A DNA stretch of 64,000 nucleotides from contig JAEUBA010000023.1 of NCBI GenBank assembly GCA_018257865.1, positions 124,001 through 188,000 on the forward strand, read 5' to 3'. Shown piece by piece: positions 1-11,695 of the stretch. The position numbers and the translations under genes were made by a program. Each line of letters opens with the position of its first letter. Positions within the stretch are counted from its first letter, which is position 1. The DNA comes from Stereocaulon alpinum (lineage: Eukaryota > Ascomycota > Lecanoromycetes > Lecanorales > Stereocaulaceae). The notes under the pieces are model-generated. The model did no database searches. It saw nothing but the letters and a program-made list of their open reading frames with translations, and was not told where the DNA came from.

Positions 1-210
1 CCTTCGGGAGCCTATTCCGGGAGAAGTGACAAGCAAGAAAGGTGTGAATGAGATGCAATTTTCTTGTGCTCCGGACCTCGCAAGTAGCAAACTTACAACT
101 TCCCCATTCTTAAACAAATTATGAAGCTCCATAAGCCCCTTAAATCTCCAGATGCATAAGTCTTCTGTGATACCTGCAAAAATAGTATTACCATATCCAG
201 CCCATTTAAA

Positions 211-663
211 ATGGCAAGCGAGCAGAGTGAAGCCTCCTCCAATATCTTCGTGCGAAATTTACGAAATTTCAGTCGCCCTTTTAAGCCGAGAGATTGCGGA
301 CAAGAAAAGATAGAGGACACAGAGACAAAGATGGACACTGATTCTGACTCTTCTTCGAAGAACAATCAGGGCATGGAACATTCCGAACAACATCCTTCAG
401 AGCAGAACAGACAAGACCTAGGCATGGCAGAAGGTCTGCATAGGCAGCCGAGCAGGAACGGAACAGTGGCCTCTGAAATTCCACTGCAGGATAATCCTGA
501 CGAGATGCACAGGCGATTTGGAGGCGCGTGGGAGACGTTGACTAAGAAGAGTGAACGCAAAGAGCCGTTGACAGACGCTTTGGCTGCTACGCGGAGCCAG
601 GCAAAGAAGGATAAGGCGCGGGGCGTACGGCATAGGCCGCCGGAGGGCCAGTGCAGACCCTAG
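211..663 (+). CDS. small hypothetical protein, 150 aa (doubtful)
   Basis: This is an uninterrupted frame from ATG to TAG encoding 150 residues. I recognise no family. The composition is hydrophilic and probably disordered: a Ser/Asp/Glu/Asn-rich stretch around residues 45-70, then a basic Lys/Arg-rich C-terminal third. There is no signal peptide, membrane segment or clear motif. The antisense strand is also open over much of the interval, which weakens the coding case. It could be a genuine small nuclear or cytosolic protein, the last exon of a gene starting outside the window, or a chance frame. Confidence 0.3.
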   Translation: MASEQSEASSNIFVRNLRNFSRPFKPRDCGQEKIEDTETKMDTDSDSSSKNNQGMEHSEQHPSEQNRQDLGMAEGLHRQPSRNGTVASEIPLQDNPDEMHRRFGGAWETLTKKSERKEPLTDALAATRSQAKKDKARGVRHRPPEGQCRP

Positions 664-1569
664 AACCGATATTGAACTGCTTTGTTCAAAGAGATGAGCG
701 GGTTTCTTGTTGTGCTGTGCCATAGAATGAACGGAAGGCCACGAGGCTTACCAATGCCAAACAATGCCTTTGTCCTGCTCCAACCACGATTCACTTATGT
801 CCCTGAGCGAAGCAGTCCTTCTCCCATCCCTCCAAGCTCTGGGCACCTCCCATCCGGTCGATAATGGGCTCCCATACCTCCCAGCGATCAAGGATCTTGT
901 CAGAATTACCACTTCCACGTACCACAGTACCACTGCCCCCGCGATCACAGCAGTCGATGCAAATCTGAAACCCAGATGTGGGGCAACGGCGACGATCCAA
1001 TTGCAGAAGTAGTCTTGAATGGCTATTGGCAAGAGTGAAACCACTGCCTCTTCGTTGGAAAATCCACGCCTTAATTGAGCGGCGAAGAGAAAATGTTTCT
1101 GGCCAGAAGGGGATGGACAGGTGCACGTGTGGTGAATGTTGGGCTTTCAATGACTTGTTGATGGTTTTGGCATGTTCAAACAAATGCCCCTAGAGCGACA
1201 CTTTCTTGCTTTACCTAATCAGTACGTTTAGTCTAACCAATGCTGTGGGCAAAGACTCATATCATCCAACACTGTCCACTTGAAGTGCCGTCTGTGAAGA
1301 GAACTTTAGATGTCAAAATTAAGCAGCGAAAGGCGAATATATTCGACCGCTTGCGAGATGAATGCTTGAGACCTGTTAATTGATGAAACAATGCTTTGTG
1401 CCACCCAAATCACCTTTCAGCAACAACAAAGAATGACACTGCCTGACACAAGTGTGTTGTCATTGATGTTTCTGGAAGACAGACGTGACAAAGTTTGGAA
1501 TCTATATACCTACCTGCCTCCGGGGCGTCAGAAGTTTCGTCATCATCAATCGAGTTTTGCCCAGACAGA
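664..1569. other. intergenic, nothing recognised
   Basis: About 0.9 kb with only short overlapping frames on both strands, none with a recognisable motif. A TATATA-like stretch near 1500-1508 lies about 65 bp before the small ORF at 1570 and could serve as its core promoter. Confidence 0.4.
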
Positions 1570-1857
1570 ATGCCCCGCCTTCCTTTTCTTACTTCCCACC
1601 CTACCCCACCAGCCCTTCTCCAGCCTTCTATCCTCCCTATCGAGCCTCCTCCACGTCGCGAGCGCATCGGTCTTACCGAACGCGAATGGGCAGCGCATAG
1701 AGCGAGACAAGGGCTACAGCCAATCAAGGGCTCCACATATCGATTTCGTGTGCCCTGGAGGCTGGGATGCGAACCAAGAGGGGCGCAGGTCTCTAGAGTG
1801 CAGAGTATGCGTAACCCCGATGGTAGTGTGACGTGGTTCTATTGGGTGCGGAATTGA
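1570..1857 (+). CDS. small hypothetical protein, 95 aa
   Basis: The ATG at 1570 opens a 96-codon frame ending in TGA. The first 30 residues are Pro/Leu/Ser-rich. The remainder is compact, basic and rich in Trp, Arg and Gly, with RERIGLTEREWAAHRA near residues 36-51 and a Trp/Tyr-rich end (SVTWFYWVRN). This globular-looking composition is more protein-like than the flanking frames. No family is recognised, and no signal peptide or membrane span is visible. The frame is open upstream to 1495 without another ATG. It could be a single-exon orphan or part of a longer spliced gene. Confidence 0.3.
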   Translation: MPRLPFLTSHPTPPALLQPSILPIEPPPRRERIGLTEREWAAHRARQGLQPIKGSTYRFRVPWRLGCEPRGAQVSRVQSMRNPDGSVTWFYWVRN

Positions 1858-2773
1858 TCGGGCCTGCTGAATGTCCGAATAATTAATGGTAGCCAGGCTT
1901 CTGCCCTTCATATATTCTTGCGTTCTCGTGTGCTGAGATGTGGATAGTAGACTTTGAAGAAAATTTTCACTACATTACACAAGCACATATTGGAAGATTC
2001 TTTCACAACAGGTGTATTCACCAATACTATGACATGTAAACGTGCCATTGAACCAGATCTGTGAGAGGATACTATGAGAAATCGTGCCATTCATGGCTCC
2101 ATTTCCCGGAGCTTGGCATATCTCGAAACGCATCCGACAAAGAGATGAATTTAGATGAGGATACACTAGTCTTGCATTCTATTTCTTTCAATATATCTTC
2201 GCATAACACTTACCAGCTTAGCGCAGCCGGGTCTCCATATGCTGGTCCTGTAAAGTCAGAAATTCTGCCACTGGCTCTGATCACACGTCAATCCAGTATC
2301 CACTGCACAATAGGCCAGCATGGGCTACATACCATCATGTACTTCACATAGCTTCCACCCCAATTTCTTCAGCTCCGACTCGAGAAAGTTCCCTCAGATA
2401 TCTCGCGACCAGCCACACGGCCCCTGCAGTCCTAGAGTAAGAGGGAGGAAGCGTCAAAAGCAGTCAGGTCAGTAGCATCGGGTCGTGTTGCAGACCATTA
2501 GTGGGAGATTCGACGAGTCGAATCAAGTGATGGTAAGCTGGGATATATCGGCGGAAATTCTAGCTCCTGTTCGCCGAGTGAGATGAGATATTTGTGCGCC
2601 ATCCGACGATGTAGTCGTCGTCCACGAACGCTCTTGGTTGTGTTTCTTGCGCGATTGGGCCTCTGTCAGTCAGTCAATGGCTGCTTCGGGCTCGGAATGT
2701 GGATTGGAGACATCCTAACGGCGTGTGATCTCTTTCAATGTTGGTAGGATGATAATGTCAGTACTCTGTCTCA
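1858..2773. other. intergenic region downstream of the antiporter gene
   Basis: About 0.9 kb in which I see no convincing coding frame on either strand. It contains the 3' side of the minus-strand antiporter gene. No repeat or RNA gene was recognised. Confidence 0.4.
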
Positions 2774-4228
2774 TCATTCGTTCGGATCCGGATCTTCATC
2801 TCCGCTGACACTTGGCTCAGACTCTCCTCCACCACCTTCATGATCCATATGTTGTAAACCATCACTCTCCTGCCCTATCAGCGGAGCCCTTTCTTCATCC
2901 TTCTTTGAAAAGTGACTCCCGACACTGATAGCGGCGACAGATAATCCATGTATTATAGTAGACCCAAGAATAATGAAGGACACCACAGGCCATATTGTCT
3001 CAACAGCTTCTTTGTGCTTTAAATGCTTTGGTGGATGTGGTTCCGGAAGACTCGTCCCATTCTCTAGCTGTGCACGAGCTTCAATGACGAGGAAGAGCGC
3101 ACCGAGACCCATGGGTCCGAAATGTCCGCAAAACAGCGCTTCGCGGTAGGTTCGGATGTCCGGGACGAAGCGTTTCATAGCAAGGACGATCGGTATACGG
3201 CGGAAGAGAAGAATGAGGATAAGCAATCCTACGAGTCTGCCAGGCGTAATGTCAGGCGTCCACTTTCCGGGTGTGAAATGACTCCAGGGAATGTTCGCCC
3301 CGAAATAAACAAACATGCTCGAATTGAGCAACAAATCCAAAACATTAGGCAGATGCGTCTGCTTTGTTTTCTTTGCGAACCACCCGTCCCATGCAAAGCC
3401 ATACCCTGCTCCAAACGCTGCTAGGAAGTCGTCCACGCCGAGCGTGCTTCCAATGCCAATTGAGAACATGGCGAGTAGGAAGTAGAAGACAAGGAAGGAG
3501 CCTGTGTCAATGTAATCCCATTTTTCTACGAAGCGTAGACCGCGGTTGAAACAATGGCCGATAACCAAGCCTATGAGAAGGCCGAAAGTGCATTGCCATA
3601 GTATGGTTCCTAAAACCCATTCTTTGATAGCGTCGCCTGTTGTCTCCTCGATCAGGAAGAGTACTCCGATATAGAGGAATGGAAAGGATACGCCGTCATT
3701 GCATCCACTTTCAGCGCTGAGCATGTGTCTTAGTCGCCTTGGTACTCGTCTCGAGAAAGTGCTTTCAGCTAGCACAGAGGCTGCCAGGACGGGATCGGTT
3801 GGCGCTAAGCAAGCACTGATTATCATAGCGGTCGTCCACTTCGTATGCAGCACCAGATACGTAAACAGTGCCGTAATCAGCCAGCTAAACGTCATAACAG
3901 GCCCCAACATCATCCCCACACTCTTCCAATGCCTTGAAAAGTATGCCTTGGGTAGCTCCACTCCCACCGTGAAAACTTGTAGACCAACAATAACCCTTGT
4001 AGTTTCCTGCGTGATATTGTCCTCGAGACCCCATCTTATCGGATTAATAATGTCCAATACCTGAGGTCCAAATATGATTCCCACAAGAGTTGCGAGGGGC
4101 GGTTCGGACAGGTGGAGCCGGTTGCGGATAAACGAGGAAAAGAGGGCGTAGAGGAGTAGGAAGGCGGAGAGAATAAGGTAGGTGAAGTGGGCGGCTGTAG
4201 GCTCGAGGTGCTTGTTGATCCATGACAT
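2774..4228 (-). CDS. plasma-membrane Na+/H+ antiporter (CPA1, Nha1/Sod2-like)
   Basis: A single-exon gene of 484 residues, started at the ATG giving MSWINKHLEP; an in-frame GTG two codons upstream is ignored. About twelve hydrophobic segments fill residues 10-440. Family signatures are clear: APTDPVLA at about 142-149 and ESGCNDG at about 173-179. The Asn-Asp pair of the second motif corresponds to the ion-coupling residues of the yeast Nha1/Sod2 group. Such proteins export Na+ or Li+ (often K+) in exchange for protons and set salt tolerance and pH. The hydrophilic C-terminal tail is only about 40-50 residues, acidic and Ser/Gly-rich, far shorter than the several-hundred-residue tail of yeast Nha1, so it resembles Sod2 length. 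The gene has its own promoter in the 572-bp gap at 4229-4800. Confidence 0.92.
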   Translation of the reverse strand: MSWINKHLEPTAAHFTYLILSAFLLLYALFSSFIRNRLHLSEPPLATLVGIIFGPQVLDIINPIRWGLEDNITQETTRVIVGLQVFTVGVELPKAYFSRHWKSVGMMLGPVMTFSWLITALFTYLVLHTKWTTAMIISACLAPTDPVLAASVLAESTFSRRVPRRLRHMLSAESGCNDGVSFPFLYIGVLFLIEETTGDAIKEWVLGTILWQCTFGLLIGLVIGHCFNRGLRFVEKWDYIDTGSFLVFYFLLAMFSIGIGSTLGVDDFLAAFGAGYGFAWDGWFAKKTKQTHLPNVLDLLLNSSMFVYFGANIPWSHFTPGKWTPDITPGRLVGLLILILLFRRIPIVLAMKRFVPDIRTYREALFCGHFGPMGLGALFLVIEARAQLENGTSLPEPHPPKHLKHKEAVETIWPVVSFIILGSTIIHGLSVAAISVGSHFSKKDEERAPLIGQESDGLQHMDHEGGGGESEPSVSGDEDPDPNE

Positions 4229-4800
4229 CTTCACCTCAGGTGGGGTGTTGGTGCTGTAGAGATTTGGAGGGTCCGTGAAGCTGCGACTGAAGTGATGGGT
4301 GAGGTATGGGTCCGACGTTAAAGATGGGTCAAGGCGTCAGGACGCATTTTAATGACCAATTGGCATGTAGCGTGAAGCGAGTACGTACAAGAATTGAAGA
4401 GAATCGAGCTGAGGTTTGTAAGGTAGGTATGAGAGCGCGGATAATTTATGAGGTCGATGATGGCATTTCGCCGGACCCTGCAGTAGGGACCAGTGCCGCA
4501 GCGGGAGCGGCAGCTAGCAGAAGTCCCAGCCATCCGATTTATCAGTATAGAGGCCATTGGCTACCGAAGTTGAATGAACTCGTAGATGAATAACATTGGA
4601 AGCATAGTGTGATAAGAACACAAATTTACATTCATGACTACAGATGTGCCTGAGTACTATGAGAGTGGGATTCGCGTGCTGTATTCACGTCATCCAAAAC
4701 GCAATGCTATGTGGTAGTCTAAGGCTGTCCGAGACCCACCACTCAATGTGCATCCTATATGTCCAAGTCACCTGAGTCATTACAAACATCACACATTAGA
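4229..4800. promoter_or_regulatory. antiporter promoter and 3' end of TBC gene
   Basis: This 572-bp gap separates the 5' end of the antiporter (reading left) from the 3' end of the TBC gene, also on the minus strand. It should hold the antiporter promoter and the TBC polyadenylation region. No distinct motif stands out. Confidence 0.4.
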
Positions 4801-7504
4801 TCACATCTTCTTGTTCTTGTCTCTCTCTTCTTTCCCTGCACTTCTCACTCGTGCCATAAAGTCTTCTTCATTACCGACATCCCAGCTACCCTTTCCCCTC
4901 CCACCCCTCCAGCCAAGTATTTCCAAGACCTCCTCTTTTCCACCGTAAAGCTTTCCTTCCAAAGCACTCAGCACAGCCACAGCCGTCCGGATCAGAACTC
5001 CATCACCATCGAACACCATCACATCCCACACCCTCGCTGCAACATCCACTCCCAGTCCATTGCCCGGGCCGAGGAATAGCGTGCGCATCATTGGCTCTAG
5101 TACTTCATGCGCCGTGAGACCAAGACCTGTAGGGGCAGCGGAGAAGAGGTGGGTATAGAGGCGAGGAAGTTTGTGCGAGAGGAGTCCGTCCGTCAGTTGG
5201 TAGGCCTTGGCCGTGGCGGCTGGATCACCCGTGAGGAAGGCGAGAGGAAGAGGGCGGTTAAGGAGGTTACAAAGGCTTAGGAACGTCGCTGTTGAGTTGG
5301 GGAGCGTGAGGACGAGTAGGGCGGCGATGAGCTGAGATGTACGTTAGCATGTCTAAGGAGCATTTCCAGAGCGAAGGGTGGGTTACATGAGTGCCATGAC
5401 TATAGCCGACGTCCGAGCGATACATAGAGTACGCCATCAAGACGTCGACCAGGTCGCCATGCAGCGGCCCCCCAGGCTGAAAGATATTGAGTTCCGGGAA
5501 TGTGATTTTGACGTCCCGCCGTATGGCGTCAAACCACGCCTTCTCTTTACCAAGCTCTTCGATACCAGATTTTGTCAGTCGCGCTTCCATATCTCTTGCC
5601 CTATGCAAAGCCCTACTGTAGGTAATTTCCGTCAATGCGAGATCGTTACCAATCGCTTTCTGCCATACTTGAGCGCGCGATTTTGGGGCTACCCCTCGCC
5701 ACCACAGCTCTCGAGTGCGTGGTTCGCGGATGACTTGGTCCCAGTTTGGTAGGACGTGCTCTTCCCATATTCGGAGGAGAGCGCTCTTGGTGTCGTCTTT
5801 GGCGCATTGGGAGTCCGCAATTTTAGCAGCTTTTCTTCGCTCTGGTGATTACGTACGTTAGCTACAGACGCCAAGGCCGCCAAAGGTGCACCTACCAGCT
5901 TCCAAGCTAAACTCCATCATGCGCTGATACTCCTTCAAATGCTTCTTTTCCTCCTTCTGACTTTTGGGTGGCAGCCAGCTTGGCCTTGTCCTGCTGAGAA
6001 CCTTCTCCTTCTCTTTACTAATTGGCAAAGGGTCAATCATCACATTATTCATCCTCAGTGGTGGTAATGACACAGGACTCGTTTTTGACCTTGATAGCTG
6101 TTCTATGCTCGGCCTGGCAGCTGTTTGCCCATTCTGGACAGCATCTTCCAGCTTCTGCTCGGCGATTACAGCATTGTTCTCGAAGGCTTCTGTCAGCGAC
6201 TTAGCATCTTCTGAAAGCTCGGACAAAGCCACATTCCATGACTTCGTGCGGGTAGCTAGGAATCCGAAGTGATCTGGCATAGCACCGGTAGAAGCACCTC
6301 TTATAGGCTTTTTCCGAGGCGAAGCTGGCGGAGAATCCATATTCCGTGACAGTGGTGATTTTGCTGTAAGTGGTGGCGCAGTCTTCGGGGGTTGATTAGG
6401 GGTGGGGCTTAGAGCAGTCCGAAGAAAACTGGGTCGCTCTGGGCTTGTGCGGGGCGAGAGTTTCGGTGAAGTCGTGGCAGATATGGGTGACCTTTCCGTA
6501 GGAGGTCGAGGAGAAAGTGGCACATTCCATAAACTAGCATCATCAGGTAGATCCTCGTCCAAATCATCGTACTCCGCTTCCAGCTCTTTTATTGATTTCC
6601 GGCTCGGTTGCCATGAACCGCGTCTTGCTGGGGGCTTCTTCATAGGCATAGGAGGTGAGCCTTGCCTCATAGGTCGCGTAGACATTGTGGTATGGCGTTC
6701 AATTGGTGGGGTATTGTTTGGGGATGGAGAACGAGATCGATTGTGGTTGCTCATGGCTGTAATGGCTAGCGACGGTGTAGACGGACTTCGTAAACCTCTC
6801 CTTAGCCCTGCGCCGTTCGGCAGACTAAGTGAATGGGTTGGGCCATGACCTTTTATTGGACCTTGTAATCTTGGATATGGATAAGGCATCTTGTTCCCAA
6901 CGTTCGTGAGTTCCCGCATTGTCGCCATGGACGCGCCACTGCTTCTTGACCCACGGGTGGTCGTTGCAGCATTTCGCGGTAGAGGGCGCAAGGGTTTCTC
7001 CATGCGATATAGATTCTGGTGCAAAGCGTGATGCTCCTCGTTGTCAAGGCCAATGTCTTCGAAATGGGTGATGTCCGAGAGGATACCCTCTGTGCCAGAA
7101 AAGGAGGACCGATACGACGAGGACTTGGAGGATTTAGATCCGGTCAAACCTGGCGGAGAGCCAGGCGCCTCGGGGACAAACGCAGTCATTTCATCGCAGA
7201 GCGCTGTTACAGTGTCCGTCAGCGGGCGTCGAGGGGTACGTGTTGGGTTCTTGGTCAGGCGATTAATTGGATTGGAGCTGAAGAGTGGGGGATCCCATAA
7301 TTTTCCGGCGGTCTGGAAGAACGAGTGTTGATTGATTTCCTCCGCTTCGTCTTGACAAAGACCATAAGCTTTCAAAGAATGTCGCGCAGAATCTGCGATA
7401 GTGACTGGTATACTATATGTACAATAGAAATGGACGTCTGTTGATAGAGTGAGAGCGAGCGTGGTAGTCGGGCAAATAACGTCGATATTTCCGGTTCTCT
7501 CCAT
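4801..7504 (-). CDS. TBC-domain (RabGAP-like) protein, TBC1D12/14-like
   Basis: Three exons: 7504-5896, 5841-5387 and 5331-4801. The introns are 5842-5895 (54 bp, GTAGGT..CACCAG) and 5332-5386 (55 bp, GTAACC..CTCAG). The product is 866 residues counted from a TTG at 7510, or 864 from the ATG (MERTGNID) used here. Residues 1 to about 530 are low-complexity, Ser/Pro-rich and probably phosphorylated and disordered. A TBC domain follows, with IFQPGGPLHGDLVDVLMAYS and the DVGY block typical of TBC1D12/14-type proteins. TBC proteins normally stimulate GTP hydrolysis by Rab GTPases in membrane traffic. Here the usual IxxDxxR motif reads IRRDVKI and YxQ reads YSH, so both catalytic fingers are altered and the protein may bind a Rab without acting as a classical GAP. 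The C-terminus is charged. The extreme N-terminus is the least certain part. Confidence 0.9.
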
Positions 7505-7856
7505 ATGCAATTAAGGGGAAGTCGGAGCCGGTAAGGTAGGATGACGAGATCGTTGCTTGGCGTAAATCAGTCAGAGCAACATCTTCACATTCAATGCCGA
7601 TATCGTTTTTTGAACAATATCTTGTGAGGATTCACCAATTTATGGCGACATTGTAATCAATCGGGAGTTGATCGTGCAGGCAGATGCTCAGGAGAACGTG
7701 GGGTTTTGTTGTGGGGCACTGCAACTGATGGCGGCTGGTGGCCAAGTCTCAGAGAGGGGCTGGTCAATTCAAGATCCTACGTCGTGCGCGAGCTGAAGGC
7801 ATTTATTACCCGCCCTCGAATGTACAACATCTTCAGGGATTGCCGATCTAAAGTCT
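7505..7856. promoter_or_regulatory. TBC gene promoter and TERT 3' flank
   Basis: This 352-bp gap lies between the TERT stop codon and the TBC start; both genes read leftwards. It must hold the TBC promoter and the TERT 3' end signals. Nothing specific is recognised. Confidence 0.35.
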
Positions 7857-10800
7857 CTAATACTTGTAGTCTTTAAAAATAGCATTGCCTTTGTTCACGA
7901 TTCCATTGAGCCTCTTTGCTTCCTTCGAACTCTCTATTGTCGACTCTCCAAGCGCATCGTCAAGCCATGCAAGGACCCCTCGATATTTACTCTGCTTCCT
8001 GCATAAGACCCTATGGAAAGCCTTGGCCGCCAACCTGTATCCGACACGGTTAGCCATGTGGCGTGCAGGTTGCACTGTCGCACGAGGCGTAGGGGATATG
8101 CAGGGGTAAATCTTGGCGAACTCACCATCGGACTTGGCATTTGCTGACCGCACAGTCATAGTCATGAGCGACCTGCAGCTTGTGTTTGCTCTTAATTAGA
8201 ATGAACGCAAGATCTACTAGATCAAGGATAGTGCCTAACGTAACATTATCAGCCCATGTGCTAATCGATGTTGGCGCAGGGGCTCGTCAAGGTAGTATAC
8301 CCTGGCGTTCCCAACTATTGGGCGTCTCACCTGTCAAGAGCTCCAAGTGAGGCTGACTCCAATGCTCCATGGCTTTCCCATACCGGTAGTACTTCATCGC
8401 AGCCTCGGTGAAGTTCTGGTAGATCGTTGATAAGACCGTATTCGGTGAATTGAAGTTGGTATCTAGGAACATCTTGTGTGTCTGAATCTTGAAAGCACTG
8501 CAATACAATCAACCGGCGAAGCAGACCATCTACTCCGGCGGTACTTACTTCAGTGCTTTTCGATAGAACGTCTTGCCTGGTGTCTTCAACAAGTCAACAG
8601 TTAGAGTATCGGCCAAGACTGCGGATCATTAGAAGAAACTCTCGTATGTGTACTGGGTAACCCAATACCTGTAGCCTTTCTTCTGTCTCTGTCTTTCGTA
8701 ATCTCCAAGGTTCTGGTGTTGATCATGTTGCCACAATAGGGGAAAGCGGGTCCATCGTCTAAGCATGGCACCTGATGCCCGTTGATGACGACTTCGAAAT
8801 TTGCAAGGCTTTTGGCTGGATTGACCTCAATACCATAATCATCGACACCATCATGCATGATCTGTAGAAATTTTTTCGCGTCCTCCTTGTTGGTCGTGAT
8901 GAGGAGGAAATCATCGATAAGTCTGAGCAGAATGCTTTCGCCTCGGTCCAAGAACCCGAAATGTTCTTCCTCAAGCTGAGCATAAAAAAAATTGCAGAGA
9001 AGAGACGACAGGATTGAGCCTTGGGGGATTCCTGCCTTTTGTCTGAAGAATTTCTTACCAATTTTAATGATATTTCTCTCCACATGGTCCTGGAGAAGTT
9101 CAAGCAGTCTCCGTTTCTTTTGTGATGTTTGCACAACGCCGTCAACGAAAACGGTGTTCTTCCTTTCTTTCGCCAAACATTCGCCTAAGACTTCTTCGAA
9201 GCTTGGGAAGTCTGTTGCGGCTCTGGCTGTAGAAACAAATCTGCGCGCAGGCTTCGTCTTACTGCTCCTTGTTGCACCATAATGATGAGGATCAGACACC
9301 TTGATTTCTGCGTGGCGAGCAATAAGATATTCATCCTCAGAAGCGATGCAGTCCATCAGTCGGACTAACTTTCTTTGGGGAATTGTATCAAAACAAGATT
9401 TGGCATCCACTTTGGCAAAGTATAGTCGTCGTTTGTTGTAATCTTTGTTTTGATGCATTTGGACGTAAGCCTTGAGCTTTGGATACATGTCTCCCACAGA
9501 AAATAACGCAGAGCCAACAAGGGCTGGTTGCCGTGTCTTTTCGAAGGCGAGTGCATTGAAAACGGGTGTCATGATTGCATTGATGCTCCGACCTAATGTG
9601 ACTTTTCCGTTCTGGACTTTGGTGACTCTTCGACGAAGGTTGGCGATTGGCCGTACCCCATTAGACTTTGGAAGTAGCCTGATCTGACTGAAACCCATCA
9701 AGCGCGCGTCGAGCATTTTCTTAGCTCGGAGTGTTTTAATTTCTTCAAACATGGACAGCTTCAAGGTAGACATGGCAGGTTCTGTCACTGACCTCCATAC
9801 ATCGTGTCGAAAATAAAATAGACGATTCTGGTGCACGTTGGACTCCGTAACATGGAAGTTAGAGCGGATCAGGGGTATCAATAACGAATCAAAGATATAG
9901 TAGAGAAATTCCATGAAAGTCTCCTTGCGCTTTTGCATATCCGACAACGCAGTCTTCGCACTGTGACTAGCGTGGGCCGGCATCAACCAGGTAACATGAT
10001 TCAGCTGCTGGTTGTTAACTCTGTATATTTCCGTTTAACATTGACATACCTTAAGACCCTGATATACTACGTGCAAAGACATGTTCTCGAATCTTCTCAG
10101 TCGGATGAACCGGTCAACATGTCGCATCAAGGCTACTTTGTTCGCCTGACCTTGATCACCATTGCCCCAGAAATCATTCGGTATTAGAATGGAAAGTACA
10201 GCTCGACAGAAAGCAGACACATCCGAATGAGGAGTTGCCAACGCGATGAAGGATGGCTTTGAGGCTTCGGGGTGCGGCGCTATTCCTGGGCTGATGCTCT
10301 TTTTAGTAAAGGCTTCTGTCCGGTCGCGAGTGGTACACATTCTCGGTGGACAGTAGTGTTTGAAGAGTTCATGATACGAGCATCGAGAATGAAATTTCTG
10401 TAAGTCTTTCACGAGGTTGAATGTCTTCCCTCGTAGCCTCTTCGGTAGACGCTGCTTGACGGCGCCGACGCCGTTACTGCTAGCATTTGTCTTCTGCATG
10501 GCTCGGCGTGCGATTTGAGAGATCTCTTGTTCCCGCAGAGTATAATCTTTGAAAGGCTGAACAGTTTCAGACGTGTCGACAATGGAGGTGAAGACATTAT
10601 GCAATCCAAACTGCTTTGGGAATAGGTACTTCATTACATGAATTGTGTGAGCTTTATCATTCGAATTCGAATACCTATTCAAGACGTCTGTTATGCGTCA
10701 GTATAGGCACCTTTAGGAACACCGTTGACTCACGGATGTGGCGAAGGCCGAAAGTGACTCTGCCTTTAGCGTTCAGAGCGGGGCGTGCATAAAACATGCG

Positions 10801-11695
10801 GTTTCGAACAAAGCTAATAGCGGCTGGACTCTTGCAAGTCCTTTGCGAGCTGCTCTCTATCTTTACGCCATGATCAGAACCTGGTTTCACTGGCTTTACG
10901 GCCTTTGATAGGACCAATGGATTTGTACAGCTTAGTATTGGCAAGTCGGTCAAAGGGGTACCTATGAGCTTTTATGAGGTGTGTGTGCAAGCTTGCGCAT
11001 CTTCACTTACCTGATAGTTGATAGTAATTCCCTCGGCCCCCATCGACGGCGACGAATATGCCACAGAGCATTACCATATCGAGCATGATCTCATTGCCTT
11101 CTTTACCCAACAAGCCCAGAGTTTCGGTCCAAGCTGTATCTTTCATGGTGTCGACATTACGATTGGGGTAGTGCGACACAAGGCCTGGTATGCCGGCCAA
11201 CGCACAATGATCTTGATTGACTTGGCCCTCGTGTCTCACACGCTGATAGCCATGACAAAGGATGTGAGGCGGCTTATGGGCCTTACGATGAGACCTGTAG
11301 AAGAGGCACCATAGGGCAAAGTCGATCAAATCTGACTGTGGATACCCTTCGTTGAAACTGCTCCCTGCTGTTAGACCGAGTTGTTGCGAGTACGCCTCAA
11401 AGTCCTTCAACAAAGAAACATTCGCTTTTCCTGCATCAACGTCTCGTATGCAAACTAAGGTTCGATCGAAGATAGGATCGGCTGCAGCTGCTATGCGACG
11501 CCGCCTAATTTTCGAAGCCGTCGGCAGCTTGGTGAGTATATAGTTCCTCAACGTGAAAATCTGCTCGTAGTAAAGGCACAAAGTAGGGTGCTTGACGTTG
11601 ACCTGTTCTGCCTTGACGGCATCGGTCTTGAAACACTTGCGGGGGTTCTCGATGTCAGATGTTGAAGCCTGACCGCGTTTACGCTTTATTGCCAT
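7857..11695 (-). CDS. TERT: telomerase reverse transcriptase catalytic subunit
   Basis: Eight exons give 1,137 residues: 11695-11011, 10961-10734, 10687-10050, 10007-8669, 8618-8549, 8497-8331, 8234-8126 and 8034-7857. The seven introns are 42-96 bp and every junction keeps frame. The enzyme extends chromosome ends by copying the telomerase RNA template. The N-terminal region is basic, with RRRR near residue 50. Exon 3 starts in the conserved HVLNRYSNSNDKAHT block. Motif T includes NRLFYFRHDVW, and motifs 1/2 include IRLLPKSNGVRPIANLRRR. Motif A is FAKVDAKSCFD with Asp718, motif B is KAGIPQGSILSSLLCNFFYA at about 841-860, and motif C is LRLIDDFLLIT with Asp882-Asp883. All three catalytic aspartates are present. 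A long insertion (about 115 residues, the IFD) separates motifs A and B. The C-terminal thumb has NAFKIQ and QVRWLAAKAFH. It looks intact and is transcribed away from the Rho GEF gene. Confidence 0.97.
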
